Shown: piece by piece, positions 1 through 14,609 of the stretch | Layout of the letters: every line of letters begins with the position of its first letter | Position numbering within the stretch: the stretch's first letter is position 1 | Assembly (NCBI GenBank): GCA_014773175.1 | Contig: VXCM01000987.1 | Location: 1 to 64,000 of the forward strand | DNA: 64,000 nucleotides | Direction: 5' to 3' | Source: Lucifuga dentata | Taxonomy: Eukaryota; Chordata; Actinopteri; Ophidiiformes; Bythitidae | Program-made: the position numbers and the translations under genes | The notes under the pieces: model-generated | The model's database searches: none | What the model was told of the DNA's origin: nothing | What the model saw: only the letters and a program-made list of their open reading frames with translations

Positions 1-2
1 TC

Positions 3-51
<49 letters not shown>
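1..51. repeat. (TC)n microsatellite at window edge
   Basis: Almost pure TC dinucleotides, cut by the window start. Confidence 0.9.
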
Positions 52-2576
52 TGAAGTGGTGGAGGATGGAGGGAAAGAGAAAGAAGTGTATGGGAAAGAG
101 TGATGGATGTGTTTCAGAAGTGCTAAATGGTAATGTATAGTAAATGCAAAGCCATGAAGGCTATGGTATAAAACCTGCTTAAATCTAAAAAAATTAATGC
201 AAAGTTCAATTTTAGATGCTCCTAGTGGATCTATCAAGTTGCACTGTCATGCATAAAACATAGGAAAGGCTTGAAAGCATAATCTTCTTATAGAAAGTAT
301 ATGAATACTCGATGTCTTTGTTGGATGTAGCTCAGACTTGAATGTGGCTTCAACCTTTTGTTGCATTAATTGAGATGTGGCTGAACTACCAAACTCATGT
401 TTGCTGCCCACTGTTGGAGGACACCGCCTAATTCTTAATTTACTCACAAGCATTTCTACATACCATCACAGAAACACCCAGAAACTGGTTGAAATAATGA
501 ATTTTTGTTTTCCCCTCCTGGCTATTTCCCAAAAGAAATCTGTTCATATCTGAGAGTTTGCAAGGAAACTTCCATGTTGCATCACAATGAAAACATTAGA
601 TCAAAGGAAGGGACTCTTTAAAATCTCTCTATAGATTTGCAGTGAAACACCAAGTGTAAATTTACAGAGAATAAAGAAGTAGGGTGCTCCAAAAGTGTGT
701 ACAAGAGACAGCAGGAAGCTTCAAAGGGAAAGCCAGGTGCACAGCAAACTAACTCAGGAACATACGCAGGGATATAGGTTTGAACTATTTTAATTTCAAG
801 TAATTTATATTAAAAAACACACAGCCAGATGCAGAAATATATAGATACACAGATAACCCTTCTTAAGGTTATTTATATTATAGATTTCATATGGAATATT
901 TTGTGTTCATTAATACATCCATAAATAATACATTTTTTCCCCCCTACTTACTCCACGATACAATCCCCTTTGTTTTGTTTTTTTAAAAATCTGGCCTAGT
1001 CCCTTTGAAATTATGAATTTCTTAACATGGCCAAGAAAGCAACATTAAGACAAACACACAGTTATTACAAACTGATAAAACAATGTACAAAGTCAGCATA
1101 TGGTTGGAGTCAAATAAAAGAATGAGCAAAATAAAATAATGTATGCAAATAAAACCATACCAAAGAGAAGACGAAGTAGCCCAAAATCCTATGCTTCAAA
1201 TTTAAAAGATACTGGATCAATATCAAATCAGCAGATTCATAGTCAAAGCATGTTTACATCTCAACAGAACCATCTCCTTCAACCTGAATGTCCCATTATC
1301 GTATGTTTTTCTCTTTTCATTCAAACCTACAAAGAGAAACCAACTTTACATTATTTGAAAGTCATTCCACACTTTTTTTCCAAATTCAGTCCTGAATATG
1401 AGGACAGATAAAGTCTCCAGATGATTCCACCAATTTGCAGAGATGGAGCCCCTGAACACATTTACATGAAAATGCACCAGTGGATAGTGTACAAGGTGAA
1501 AGCTGAGTAAACCTCAGTATTCCAGAAACAGTAAGTACACATATTGAGTAGGCACAAAAATGCAAAACATCTCTATAACCAGTTATGAGCATAAAAATGG
1601 AAGTGCAAGTTTGTTCAAGTTCTAACGTGAATGATAAAACTTATTTCTAAGAATAAAAAAAAGGCATTGAGTGACCTTAAAGGAAGACAAATCTTCCGTG
1701 GTAACAATGGGCCAAAGATTGTGTTTCCTCAGGACTAAAACGAGTCTGAAATGAAACAGTTTTACTTGTAGCGCAGTAAAAGCTGCTTTATATTATCTTT
1801 TGACACATTCTGACATAGGTTAACCACATAAATGGCTAGTCAATAGTTGAGAACCAAGCAGCTCTGCAGCTCTTTCACTGATGGAAAGCACATCTGAAAC
1901 AAAAACAAATACCATGGGTGAGAGTACGGTGCCAAGCGATCTCTGTAAAAGAACAGCGTGATCAACCAAAATAGACTAATAATTACCAGTGAAATGAGGA
2001 ATATCAGTCTCACTGCCACCACATTAAAAAGTATCAGGCACAGCATTAATTATAAAGGTGTATAGAAATAACATATCAATTTATTTAGTAAATAATTGGA
2101 TCAAATAATATTTTCCAGTATGTTTCTCTTGGGTTGCAGTGCTGGTTTTGGTTTTAATGGTCAGATCAGTAGATTTTGTAATATTAACACTGTTGATGGA
2201 GCCTTCATACCATTAACGTGTCTTTTTTTAACTGTTAGCTTTTGTGAGAGTGTGAGTTGTTCCTGTGTTTCAATTACATGTTGCAAAATTGGGACTATCA
2301 GTATATCAATTCTGCATTAAATGATCATAGCATACATGTTAATATTTCACAGTAACAACCATTTGTTTGTCTCATTCAAATTTGTAGTTATATCTATAAT
2401 AAAGTATAGAATAACACATTATGATGACTTTTTGGACATGTGGCCTAAATTATGGTGACATTAACACAAGTGCTAAAATCATGAGCAAGCAAACGCACAG
2501 TGGATGCTCCAGAGGATCATGAACTGTTTGCTTTAGAGTAGAAGGTAAGCATTATATTACTTAGCAAAGGCTGATA

Positions 2577-2580
<4 letters not shown>

Positions 2581-2620
<40 letters not shown>
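2581..2620. repeat. (CA)n microsatellite
   Basis: Twenty uninterrupted CA units. Confidence 0.95.
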
Positions 2621-2621
<1 letters not shown>

Positions 2622-5600
2622 TACTGTTCACATCTTTCAGCAGTCGGTGTTTGCATATCACATTTGCCTTCGGGCACAATAAATGAACACCATCGGAGAG
2701 AACGCTTCTCCTCCAAGTCTATCAGTAACAAACCCACAGACTGGAAATTTTATCTTGGACATCAACACACAACACAACACAACATATTTACTGACTTTGA
2801 TGTCTTGATTTCCTCACCTGTGTATAGTTTCATTTAGATATAGCCTGTGGAGGCTGAGGGACATGCAGCAAGGTTATAACTCAGATGTAAGCCAGTTGTT
2901 GTATTAGCAATGTGTGCTTTTTGTTGTAACTTTCTGTCTTGTGCAAGTGTTGTAATCAGATTACATCGCCTTTTGTTTGTACGCCTGGTTAGTTGGTTAG
3001 CTGAGCACGTAGCTTCTCTTTGGCTTCAGATATTAAAGGCTTTGCAGTGTTACTTTCTGCACTTCCTGTGGATGTTTGGCAAAGTTTGTAAAAATGCTCA
3101 CTTTTTATTCTGTAAAAGATTTTGCCAGTAGATGACAGGTGTTTTGTGAGTCAATGACAGCTATATAAAACAGTTATTTATCATTAATGCAGTCTGCTTG
3201 TTGTTATTTTCCAGTGAACCAGAACCCAGGTATAGGCTGTGTAAAGTGGGAAATGCAGCCTGTCAGCAATATAGTCTGAACAATGCTTACTGTGTTTACT
3301 ACTACCATAAACTGTCTATGGCACCTGATATTGGCAGATTTTACACAAGCGACTATAAAGTTGGTCAAGGCAGTCATGACAGATTAAGATACTTACTCCA
3401 AGGTAGAGTGTCCACCGATGTGTCTTACGCTTCAATAAATATCCTGCTGTTTTTCTGATTACATTTTTTGAGGAAATGGAGTCATAGTCATCTTGTCAAC
3501 CTGAAGTGTTTTACTTTTTTTTTTTTTTTTTTTTTTACTTGGCTGCTACTTTAATCATTTTACCTCAATAAGAGCAGACATGACAGCACACCTAATATGC
3601 CAAGCAAGTGGGATTAAGAAAATCTTTCAGGATGTCTAAAAATATTTGGTAGTTGCAAAAATGAAATTCTCCCTTCCATTTCACATTGTGACACAATTTA
3701 TTATGGTATATCTCATTAACAGCGTGTCAAAAGAAATGACTGGTAGAATCTGTTTGTAGCGACAACATGTCACAATTTTGTCTTTAGCTTGTCATAGTTT
3801 ATAAATGGGAAATGTGTCATATTATGCCTGTTCTATTAATTGACATATGAAATATTTATTGAGACAATTAAGACAATATTCAACATTAGCCACCAACTAA
3901 TACATATTAGTTTTGTCATTATCTCAAATTGAACTTATCATGCTAGAGATATCAAAAGCATATCACTGTACTGTCCTTCAACAGTGACCACTGTACCTCT
4001 GTTTCCTATTAGGGGTAATTGATGCAAGACAGGGAGAACAAGAAATGAAAGTCCATTTGTATAGAAAACCTCTTCGGAAGAGGTAACTACTTCACACAGG
4101 CTCTAAAATCCATCTCTGAGTATGTTTTCTGAGCTAAAATATCACCCTATTAGTGAGAGTAGCTGCTCAGTTACTGCAAGATAAATTCTCGCAATGAATT
4201 TGCTATTATGTCTGCTTTCGCTGCTGATCAGTTTACTTGAGACTTATAGATGCAGAGAACAACAGTTTTGTGAGTTCAAGTACAGTTGCAAGAAAGAGAA
4301 ATGGTAAAATGCTATGTTTGGTCAACAGTTTAAATTATCTTCACGGGTGTGTTGTGTAGAAAAAAAGAGTAATCGTACCAGATATTTTTTCATTTCCTTG
4401 CTGCTCCAGAAAGCAGAAAACACTGAACCTCTAAAGAAATTTCTGAACTATTCCTCTTCTACATTAGCCATTGCTGTAATAAATTTGGAGCTGCATCTTG
4501 TTACTACAGGAAATCAGTAGATGAGCCATGGTATCAGTGCATCACACAGTAATCAACCTGCAATACTCCATCAGCCTGTCACCTGCTTACCTCAACACGT
4601 GTATGTTTACAAAGTTGCAAAGTGCTTTGCCTATTCATTCATGCCACTTGAGCTTATAGACACACTTCACTTTGCACCTAATACTGTTTAAAAGATGAAA
4701 CTAGGACACCATCTCCATCCATCACGCCTCTTAATATGCTGATTTTCTTTCTATGTCTGCAGAAGACAGTGTACAAACAGTGCTAAAAGTGTGTGTGTGC
4801 AACATCAGCTCAGCTTCTCTTTATTGCTCAGAGCCTTGATAAACTGTGAGGTTGCCATGACAACCGGGCTTCACAGGCAAGGGGATCAGTGGCCTTTTTT
4901 GATAGATACGAAGCCTATAAGACTCCACGTGAAGAATTACTGTAGTCTTGGCTGCTGAATGCTTAAAGTACGTCACCACCGCTCTTTCACAATGCATTCT
5001 CTGATGATGCTCAATTACTGAGGATCTTTTAGCGGTATCATAGCATATCAGAAGAAAAATACTGAACTTACCATAATCTTGGCAGAGCAACAGATTCTAC
5101 ATTTTCTTCATCATTTATGTATATTTATGACAAATACTATACTAGACAATTACTTTCTGCATACACAATGGCCAGTTATTTATTTGTAAGGTGTTTACAT
5201 TAGATTTGAAAGTGCATCTAAGCAATACATGAGCTATGTACTATATAGTGTGATATATTTTACCTCATTCCATGACATGACACTCTCGTTATATATATCT
5301 GAATATCTGGGTCAAATGACTGGAACAGTAGAATAGCAATGATCTATACAGGAAGAGATTAAATTTTCACAACAGGTAAAAATAGAATAGAAGACTCCAC
5401 AAGTAAAGCTGTGTGCATCACTGGTAAGATCAACAGCGCCCCCTCTTGGTCCTTTGATTATGCATATTATTCTCTCAGTAGTAAAAGTAGACCCTTAAAT
5501 GGTTGTGAGGGAGATAATATGCAAACATGGTTATCATGTCTGATCAGTTAAAAAAAGACAATGCCAGTGCCAACAGGAGTAATAGATATTTAAAGCTTTG

Positions 5601-5946
5601 ATGTGTTTTGCCTGTTGTGATGTCAGACTGAATTACTGTATTGGGAGATCAAAATGGTCATGTGTTGCCTCCCAAGTCAATGTTCATCCAATCAGTGCTG
5701 GATGTGAAGAGAATTGCTCCTGCTACTCCCATGAAAACACATTACACAGATGCATACAGACTATTAACAAGGCAGACAGATTTAGGGAACCTCTTAATTC
5801 ATGAATACTATTTACTGCCATGAGTACAGGGCTGCACAGACATTAGAGGGTTTAATCTGTTTTGATTATGAATACGTATGTCAATGTTTTTAAATTATAC
5901 TGTTAGGAAGGTCATGAAATTAATAAAAGATATACCTACAGTAAAT

Positions 5947-5991
5947 ATCCATCCATCCATCCATCCATCCATCCATCCATCCATCCATCCA
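5947..5991. repeat. (ATCC)n tetranucleotide repeat
   Basis: About eleven ATCC units. In teleosts such runs often mark the 3' end of old LINE-like repeats, but no adjoining element was recognised. Confidence 0.9.
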
Positions 5992-6410
5992 GTAAATAGC
6001 CATCTAACCCAATGTACATAAGACATTTGCAAGTATATTTAGTTGATATTGAATTAATATTCATATTCAATTCATGTCCTAGCAGTACTGTAGACAGTCA
6101 TTGGGACCTTTTGTTTGTTCTGAGAGGCTGAAAAAGAAAATAGTATCAAAATTGTTTTTCTAAATAAAAGCTGACCACAACAAGAAAACAAAGCAGATGC
6201 ATGTTGTAAATGTTGATTAATACTGATTACCATTTCTAGAAAGTGACTATGTATTAGTTAAATCTGCTGTTTTTTAAGACAGTTTCACCTGTTCATAATG
6301 TGTTAATAATGTTAAATTAATGTTAAAGTTATAATATTAACAATTGTTAATAACTAAATAATAACTTCCATTCACCTGAGGAGAAAATTGAGCCCTGAAA
6401 TCAACAACTG

Positions 6411-6439
6411 GTGTGTGTGTGTGTGTGTGTGTGTGTGTG
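6411..6439. repeat. (GT)n microsatellite
   Basis: About fourteen GT units. Confidence 0.9.
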
Positions 6440-6780
6440 CATGTGTTCTGTAGACATGGGGGTCTGTAGATGGAAATGCTGGTTGCTCATTTCTTTTCAA
6501 ATATGATGTTGCACATCAAGCTGCACCCATTTCACACCATGCTCCCTCCCCATTTGAAGACATCTGCTCTTTTAGACATTGATTCTTTTTTTCACCAATT
6601 TCAGGATTTAGTAGCTGCAACCACTTTTCCATTGAAGAAATTTGGCAGTTTTATATCAAACATTATCGAGTAAGAAACCTGCTTTTTGTATGAGATGGCA
6701 AAAGGATGTATTTTAAAGTAATTTAACATTATTTCTTTCAAAAGGGACAGCATTATTTGTATGATGGACATTTTTTTCAG

Positions 6781-6916
6781 GTTTCCTGGTAGCTCAGTTG
6801 GAAGGACTCATGTAGATGTAAATGTGAGCTGGAACCTTTGCTAGCCATGACACCCCCACCTTTACTTTGAACTGTCTAATGAAGCATAAATGCCATAAAA
6901 ATAAGATTTTAAAGGG
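6781..6916 (+). mobile_element. Decayed tRNA-derived SINE
   Basis: The head contains TAGCTCAGTTGG, a good Pol III A box as in tRNA-derived SINEs. It is followed about 55 bp later by CCTTTGCTAGCCATGACACCCCC, close to the body of common percomorph SINEs (...CTTTGCTGCATGTCATCCCC...), and a tail resembling AATAAAGGCATAAAATGCC-type sequence (here AAGCATAAATGCCATAAAAAT). The B box is degenerate, so it is an inactive copy. Identification is by recognition of these three blocks. Confidence 0.6.
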
Positions 6917-9305
6917 CAATTACCCATGAAAGGCTAGAGGGACAGGGACAAAATGCTCTTCTGTGAAGAAAATTGAAAATCAGCCTTTGAAAAGAAAATG
7001 CAGTGGTTAAGTTTTATGTAACATGAAAAACATGGTGGAGATGTGTAAATCTGGATTTTCCCCATACTGACCAACTGTTTTATTATATTCCTCATCTTTA
7101 ATATGCAACTGGTTAACAATGACTTCTGGTCATGATAAATGTCATGATAGATTATAACAGTTATAACAGTTATTATGATGAATATCATGATAGATTATAG
7201 CAGTAATTGATAAAAGAAAAAGAAAAAAAAATCACTTCTATAGTCATAAAACTGCCAACACTCAGTGTCATTCTAGTGTTTCAAGTCTTAAAAACAGTCT
7301 CACATCCGGTCAACACAGATCACTCACTGCATACTAAAATCTAAACATTCACTACTCCAATATGGGTCTTATAAAAAGGCAACAAGGAAATAAACAGCAC
7401 CACCCTGAATGTGCAATTTTGCATCATGCATGGGTTGCTGGGAGAGACACCTGATGAGCCTGGAAACAATTACATTTTTCAGGCAATTTATTTTTTTCTT
7501 TCTTGTTCTCAATAGCAGCAGGGAACATACCTTTCTCACAGGTGACATTTTGACTTGTTACAGCAAAAGCACAGGTGAAAACTGGCACAGTGCTAATTTT
7601 ATAGGACAGAGGACATCATTTATACCTTAGCACAGGCATAAGCAGTCAACCAGTTCAATCTCATTATCAATTCCTCAAAGAGAAAGAGAACCAAACTTTG
7701 GGAAGAATCAGATACATCAGGTTCTTCATTGTCTCCCGTAGTTCACTTGATCTGAAGTATATTTGAAGCAAACAAATCATAAATTGCAGCAAGGATATGA
7801 ATAAAGTTTGACCACTAGAGGTGTTCAAAGGTTTGTACTGAAAGCCCCAATTAAGGCCAGAGAAAGACACAAAATTTAAACAATAAATCCATTACAACTC
7901 TACAACACGCTGTTTCCGTGAGAGCCTCCAGAAAGACTGGTCAAACAGGAAACAAAAATGATGAAACCATGGACATGAGGATGAACATAATGACTGGATA
8001 TAGTGGAACTGTACTGTAGCCCTCAGGCAGGTCACATGCTCCTTAAAGCACCTCGAATGATCGTCATCATCAATGCATCAATATTACCAACAATGCAACT
8101 CTGCCTCTGTGTTTCAGACTTGCATGCAATACTTGCAGTCTATGACATGAATGTCTAATTAGCCTGCTGAACTAATGTTGGAATAATTTTTTTAAATGTG
8201 CCATTATCAGACATATTCCTAAGATGATAATGATTTGAAAGAGCCATAATGCTATACTGAGCTACTTGAAAAGAATCATTTTGCATTTTTTAAGCCTTCC
8301 CATGAAGACTACTCAAGAGCAGAGAGGTTTCTAAGAAATGGCGGGGAACAGCTATGGGGGCACGATCATTTGTGGGGTGTGATGGTGAACGCATCGGGTG
8401 ACATATGTGAGCTCAGTGGAAGTCTAACAGCAAGCTCGATGTGAGAATATGAGCCACCTGAAGGCATCATGAAGTGTGACAATGATAATGACATAATCAC
8501 TCTCATTCCCATTTCTCCAACATCCAAGCCAGGTTTCTGCAGCTTAAATCGGAGGGAGCCACTTACATCAAATCATGTGTATGAGTGAAAAAGCAATTCA
8601 TTATATGCCTCTTCCAAATTCTGTGATTGATCATTTGCTAATGCTTTTTCTCACCTGACAGTGAACCAATTCCCCTTACTAATAAGCAATCTGTAGCAGC
8701 TGAGACGTGACAGCATCCCTGCTAAGTGTTATTCCTCAGGGTTTACTTATGTGTACACAATAGCACACATCACCTCAACATCGCACAAACTCAACTCTGA
8801 CTGTCAAACGGCAGCACTCACTTCTTATTTCTGGTGAGGCATTTTATTTATTTAAAATATTGCAATAGTGTCTGACAGTCTTTGCTATCCAGAGAGTTGT
8901 GGTCTCCTTTTGAGAGTGCCAGGACATTTATTTATCTTCAAAATGTCAGCATCCCCTGCATCGACCTCCCTGTGAACTGAACAAATAACGGTGTCAGGCA
9001 TTTAGCTGTGTGCCAGACATATTGTGATGTCTGGTAAACACTGTCCTCTAGTGCTCACACACATACACACACACATATGCACACACACCTCATTGAATTA
9101 TGCTCATGCTTGTCAATGAGAAGTGAGAATACATTATCTTTTGCAACCTTATGTTGGACTTTTTAAAACATTCGATGTTACTCTCCTCTAAAACCACATT
9201 ATTCCATCTTCTAAAATAGACTGCATATACTCATACTTCAACTTCAGCAAGTTGAAGTTGCGCATTGCCTTTAAAACAATAAAAGCCTCCAATCACTACT
9301 TGTAG

Positions 9306-9421
9306 CATAACAGTCGATGTAAATGAAGAGTTTCATTGCAAAATCCACGATTCTAACAGGGATATCACTGTTAGAATCGTGGATTTTGCAATGAAACTCT
9401 TCATTTACATCGACTGTTATG
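9306..9421. repeat. Perfect long inverted repeat (54-bp arms, 8-bp loop)
   Basis: Left arm 9306-9359 and right arm 9368-9421 are exact reverse complements. The spacer is GGATATCA. The arms are unique, not microsatellite. If transcribed it would make a 54-bp hairpin. It may instead be a fold-back artefact of library or assembly. Confidence 0.9.
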
Positions 9422-11276
9422 TATCTATGCTATGCACAAACATAGAGTAATAGCTGGAAGTAGAGAGAAATTTCTACAGCCCTGCATTTATTATCACCTC
9501 CTCTCAGATGGCTTTTAGCCTGGGTGCTATACTGTTCCTAATGAGGCATGTCACTATGAGAGAATGAGCATCAAAGCAAAAAGGAAGGGACGGACCTCCT
9601 CCTCTAAACAACCTGACTGATCATTCACCAGTGCTTTTCTTACTGATTTTATTTGATGATGCCATGTTAGCACAAGGTCGAGGTGCTCTGATCTCCTTGA
9701 CAACAGGAAGTGATGTTGATTTTGACATTTTCATGACAAATTTGCAATCAGCCTGTCAACTGGCATTTGAAAGCCCACAGGATATTAGAAGTGTAAATGG
9801 AACATAATGATGCCATTCTAATTGTGCTCATCCTTTTCAGCCTTTGATGGTCACGTCTTTTCTCTGGTATTCAGCGCCATCTGGCTCAATCAGCATGCGG
9901 CAGTAGATGTTGAGCCAGGAGTAGCTAGGACACCATTTTTGGTAAGGTGGCAATCATTGTCTTTGGCTAGTGGCACATCCAAAACTTGTGATTCATCCGA
10001 GCCTAGGTGCATTATTGTCCAATCTTTCATTTGATCAGAAACTCATGCTTTCATATTCAGATATAAAGATAGCTACGTATTAATGAATTAGATATCCTTT
10101 ACATTTTATGGAAGTGCATACAGCAGTGTGTGTGTAGCAAAAGCAGTCAACTTAGTGGGCATGGTGACATTGTGTACCACTGCCAAACAGTCATGTTGAA
10201 TCAGTTGACCATACACAATAGGTCATCCGGACCTTGTAAACAGGTATGGATGAGTGACTTTCTGTGGAAACCCAAACAGAAAAAAAAAAAAAAAAANAAA
10301 AAAAAAAAAAAAAAGAATCCAAAAATCCAAAAATTGTTTGCCAAATTGGCCAGTAGAGTAAATAAAACCTGCCAGGCACAGTCCAAATTTAACAGCATTT
10401 GGATTGCTTTGTGTGGTTTCCACTCTGCCTCTTACATACTGGAAAATAACATTTGGCAAACAAACTGTTATGTAAATTGCTTTCTATTTTCATGAAAGCA
10501 CAGACAATCGCACACTTTGCATCAGTCATTGTTGTCACTCTGTTGCAGATTTCATGACTTGCGCTGAAGCCAGTTTTTCAGAATTTCCCAAGATTTCATC
10601 ATTAGAGCTCATCATTGTGTAACTTAGCATTGTATGATATTTTTCTATGAGCTTTATACAACTTAGTTCAATTAGTTTATGTGAAGAGTTTTAATATGTT
10701 AAAAATGCAGTGGTAATAGAATTAATAGTTGTAATAATAAACCACTTGGTTTTTAATCTTAATTGATGCATATTTATTAACAAGCAGAAATTGAAGATTG
10801 TGGAGATACATTTTTAATGTTAACACAAAATAATGCCATAACAGGATCTGTTTACAATTTGTGGATGAAAATAATAAGTCCAAACTTGCAGAAACAGTTT
10901 CTGGAAAATCTAGTAGTATCATGATATAATATTCAGGGATATAAATGTGAATTTATATGATATTCCTTCAAAGGAGGATGTTCAAATATTAACATGCGTT
11001 CAAATGAATAAATCAGGACCTTTACAGGTTATTTCCAAACTACTGGCACCTGATGATGCATCTTTTATGATCCAGACTTTCATCATGGTGGCAGGATTTC
11101 GGTTACAGTGTTATCTCTGTAAAAAAGAGGCATCTGGCTTCCATCTGGACTTTGTTGTTTTTCTGCAACACAAAACATATTCTATAAAGTGAGTGAAAAT
11201 GGCAGAGCTCTTTGCTTGTTTTTGCTCATCAGCTTTACTGAAAAATCTGTCAAAACAACCCACTGTATACATACGT

Positions 11277-11278
<2 letters not shown>

Positions 11279-11317
<39 letters not shown>
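11279..11317. repeat. (CA)n microsatellite
   Basis: About nineteen CA units, 110-150 bp beyond the vtgC stop, so probably in or near its 3' UTR. Confidence 0.9.
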
Positions 11318-11321
<4 letters not shown>

Positions 11322-11424
11322 CTACCATACAGTCACAAAATTGTACAATATTCAAAACGGCATGTAAAATTAGGATGAACATTCAATTATGCTAAGTCAA
11401 ACTGAGTTTACATGGCTCACATCT

Positions 11425-14400
11425 TTATGCCTGTTCAGCGCTGTCCATTGTTGTGTTCCTGGTGTAGTCTTGAATCTCCAGAGGATTGGCAAGTGCCAAT
11501 GGAATTGAGATAGCCTGGTGGTACACTGTGTACTAATAACAAGACATACACACAGAAAAATTACACACCCATGTAAACAGAGGATTTAGGATCTTTGCAT
11601 AAAAATGAAGATGGTGGTGTTTTGTTTTGGTTTTTTTTTTAAACCAATACCTCTGGGAGTTTAATCTTCACATCTAAGCTGTCTGCTGAAGAAGCAATAA
11701 CTGATGCAGAAACCTCCTGCTTGTCATTTGTCTCAAGTTGCTGGGAGAATCCTAAGAGGAAAGCCATGCCTGGGATGTATCTTTCAATGCTGAGAAATAT
11801 AAAAAAGCTCTTTTAACAAGAACAACAACAGGTGCCAGAATGTGTCATAAACATAAACACAGAGTGTTTTCTGCCGTCATCTCGGAAGCAACAAAGTGCT
11901 TGAAAATGTAAATGCAAGACGTCCTACACACTCATCTTTAGCTCATCCTCCTCCTCCCTTCTCCTCACTTTCATTCTTGATAATAACTGCACCTTTTCCC
12001 ATGAAGCTCACCTGTTACCCTTCTCTGCGAGGGATTCTGGGATTGTGGTCCAGTGAACTTTAGTCTTGAGTGTTGGCCTCGAACCTGGGAGATGCGCAGT
12101 AGCAGCATTCACTGATATTTCATAGGACTGACACTCATCTCCCCATCTGATCTGAGCCTAAAACAAACACAAGAGCTCAGTCATAAAGAGAACCAAATAA
12201 AGCCTATTAGTAAACTCAACTTTAACCCTTTGGAATTCAAAATTAGTAGAAAATAAAATACCTTAAAGGGGTCATAAGTAAGCACAAATTGCATAAAGTC
12301 TCTTTAACATAGTTTCAGGGATTTTCAGAATAATTTCACCAGGCGATAAGATTTCTGGCTCTCTAAATCTCAGTTTTCTACTTGAAGATCAATCTTCCTG
12401 TGCTAGAGACAAGAGGCTATGGGGTTGGAGCTGTCTCAGAGATAATGTTGCAGTTTCTAATGGTTGCTAATAGAGGTCAATAGAAGTCAAAAATTCCTTC
12501 AATCCATCTTCGACACACTCAGCCAGCTTCTTAATGCTAAATTCAGTGAAATCCATTTACACCAAGATAAAAATAAATATACCCCAACTGCCAGTCTATT
12601 CATTATCTACCTTTGCCTCTGGATGAACCCTATTCACGACGGCATCAGTGCATAACTTCCAGCTGGCCTCTTCTCCAACCTGGAACACAGCCACTTGCAA
12701 TTTCTCAATGTTTGCCTCAGGTGTGTAGTAGAAGGCTGCATCGTACCCCTCAGGCTTCAGTTTGCCACTCATGGCTAGAGCTTTGATGATGAGCACAGCT
12801 TCAGGTGTTGAGTTCCCAGCCTTAGGAATCAAAAAGAATGCAGGTCATTAGGTTGTAATGTTTTGTGTGCATCTGGTCGTCTGTGCAGAGTAGTGACCAT
12901 CTTAATCTCCTATGGTGTAGTAGGCAGTGGAGGTCAGCGGTGTAGGAGGCAGTAAGGCAGGGGAAATAAACAATTTTAGCAATTTCGGGAAAGAAACAGC
13001 TGTATTTGGATGCCAGGTGGACGCCACTTTATATGGAGTGTTAATGTAAGCATTGATAACTGCATAATATAGTGGAGATCATGCACAGATTGCTTGTTAG
13101 AAGCTACCTATGTTATGTAGTAAAACAGTTTTTTTTTTTTGTTTTTTTTTTAAATGTGTAGCTGTCTTCAGCATACCTCTGTTCTGATGCTTGAGGCTGA
13201 ATCAGAGGAATGTCCTAATTGCCTGGCAGCTTCCTTTCAACACAAATAAGGAATATGAGTATTTGAGGAGGCAAAATGACAGAACAGGTGTTTAGATAAT
13301 AACTATGTGACTGCAGCCAAATACCTGGGAAAGCCTCTGAAGAGTTTGAAGGAGTTGGCGCGCACTTGTCGACTGCTTGCTCGAGCCAGCATCAACCTCG
13401 ATGTGGATTTTGTCAACAACTTGGATTGCCCGGGCTGATATAAGTGTAGAAGTAAAGTCAGCAAAAGTTTACTAGAACAAGAACTGTACCATCAAATGTA
13501 ATCCAGAACAACTTGATCCATTTTTGAAACCACAATTTGTGATGTTGTTATTTTCAATTGCAGAACACTGTAAGATGCTGGACTTCTTGTATATACCTGG
13601 GACAAATTTGACTGCCAGGTGAGTGTAGCCCATTAAATAGTACAGGGGGTACTCTTCATGGTAAAATACTCTGTCCAGATCAGATTCCACACAGAGACTT
13701 ATTCCATAAATGTTATTCTCAATGCACTTTTGGGTTCTTGGATGCCAGTTGTTTGCTGTTGTTATCTGTTTGGTTGGAAAAGCACAGAGATATTATTTAT
13801 CTGTCTTAAGTTCTCTGAATCTTGATCGGTTGAAGGTTTAATCTCTTAAAAGTGCTGATTCTACCGGGGTTGGTTCTGAATTCTGGACAGTTTCATCATT
13901 GGCGCCGGTGGGCATCATTGGCGTCATTTTGGCCAAAGCTGGCTCTTCAATGTTCCTAGAGACTGCATACACATTTGACCTGTTGTTTAGAAAGTTTAGA
14001 AAGGGAAGGCTCAGTTTTACTATTTGACATATTGGCTGCATTGTGGATGGAATGCATAAAAACTAAAGCATTTACATAGCATAACCGTTAAACTTACTTT
14101 AATGAGAACAATTCAAATTCTTTATTGCAAGGTGGGAAGTCAGCTTGAAATGTCTTTTCTGGAGCATTAATCTTAGCAGCAAGTTTCCACTGGATGGAAA
14201 TAGGCCATTTCATCTTCAGCTCAGAGGCACACTGGAACAGCTCTGTGTTGATTCCATAGAAAACCCAAAAGTCCTTTGTGTAACTAAAACAAAATAGTTA
14301 CAGCAATATAACATGAGTGTATTCAGTTGGGACACATAATGGCAATGAGGAGTTACTAGAATTATACTGTAAGAATAGAAGTGGTTTATTTTTGAGCTCT

Positions 14401-14568
14401 TTCCAAATGGATTTATTTGATTGCTGAAATAATTATAGTTGTATATATTTCTGACTCACTGAAAACTAAATTTAATTACCCAATAAATCCATCAGTCTCC
14501 ACTGAAATTTCAGAAGTCAGGAGTTGTCCAAGATTTTCAGTCACTGGCGGATTTACTGCTGATTTGGC

Positions 14569-14609
<41 letters not shown>

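Larger units (their letters stand above)
52..11424. other. Intergenic region downstream of vtgC
   Basis: AT-rich DNA with stop codons in all frames. No open frame here resembles a known protein or has splice signals that link it to another. It contains microsatellites at 2581-2620, 5947-5991, 6411-6439 and 11279-11317, a SINE relic, a long inverted repeat and one N (10297). The segment 8330-8830 is unique, repeat-free and of balanced composition, so it could hold regulatory sequence. No AATAAA or ATTAAA was seen on the minus strand within about 300 bp of the vtgC stop. Confidence 0.6.

Noticed and set aside
3198..3458. 86-residue plus-strand frame with several Cys and Tyr
   Set aside because: No recognisable family, no splice partners, and its upstream region is ordinary intergenic DNA.
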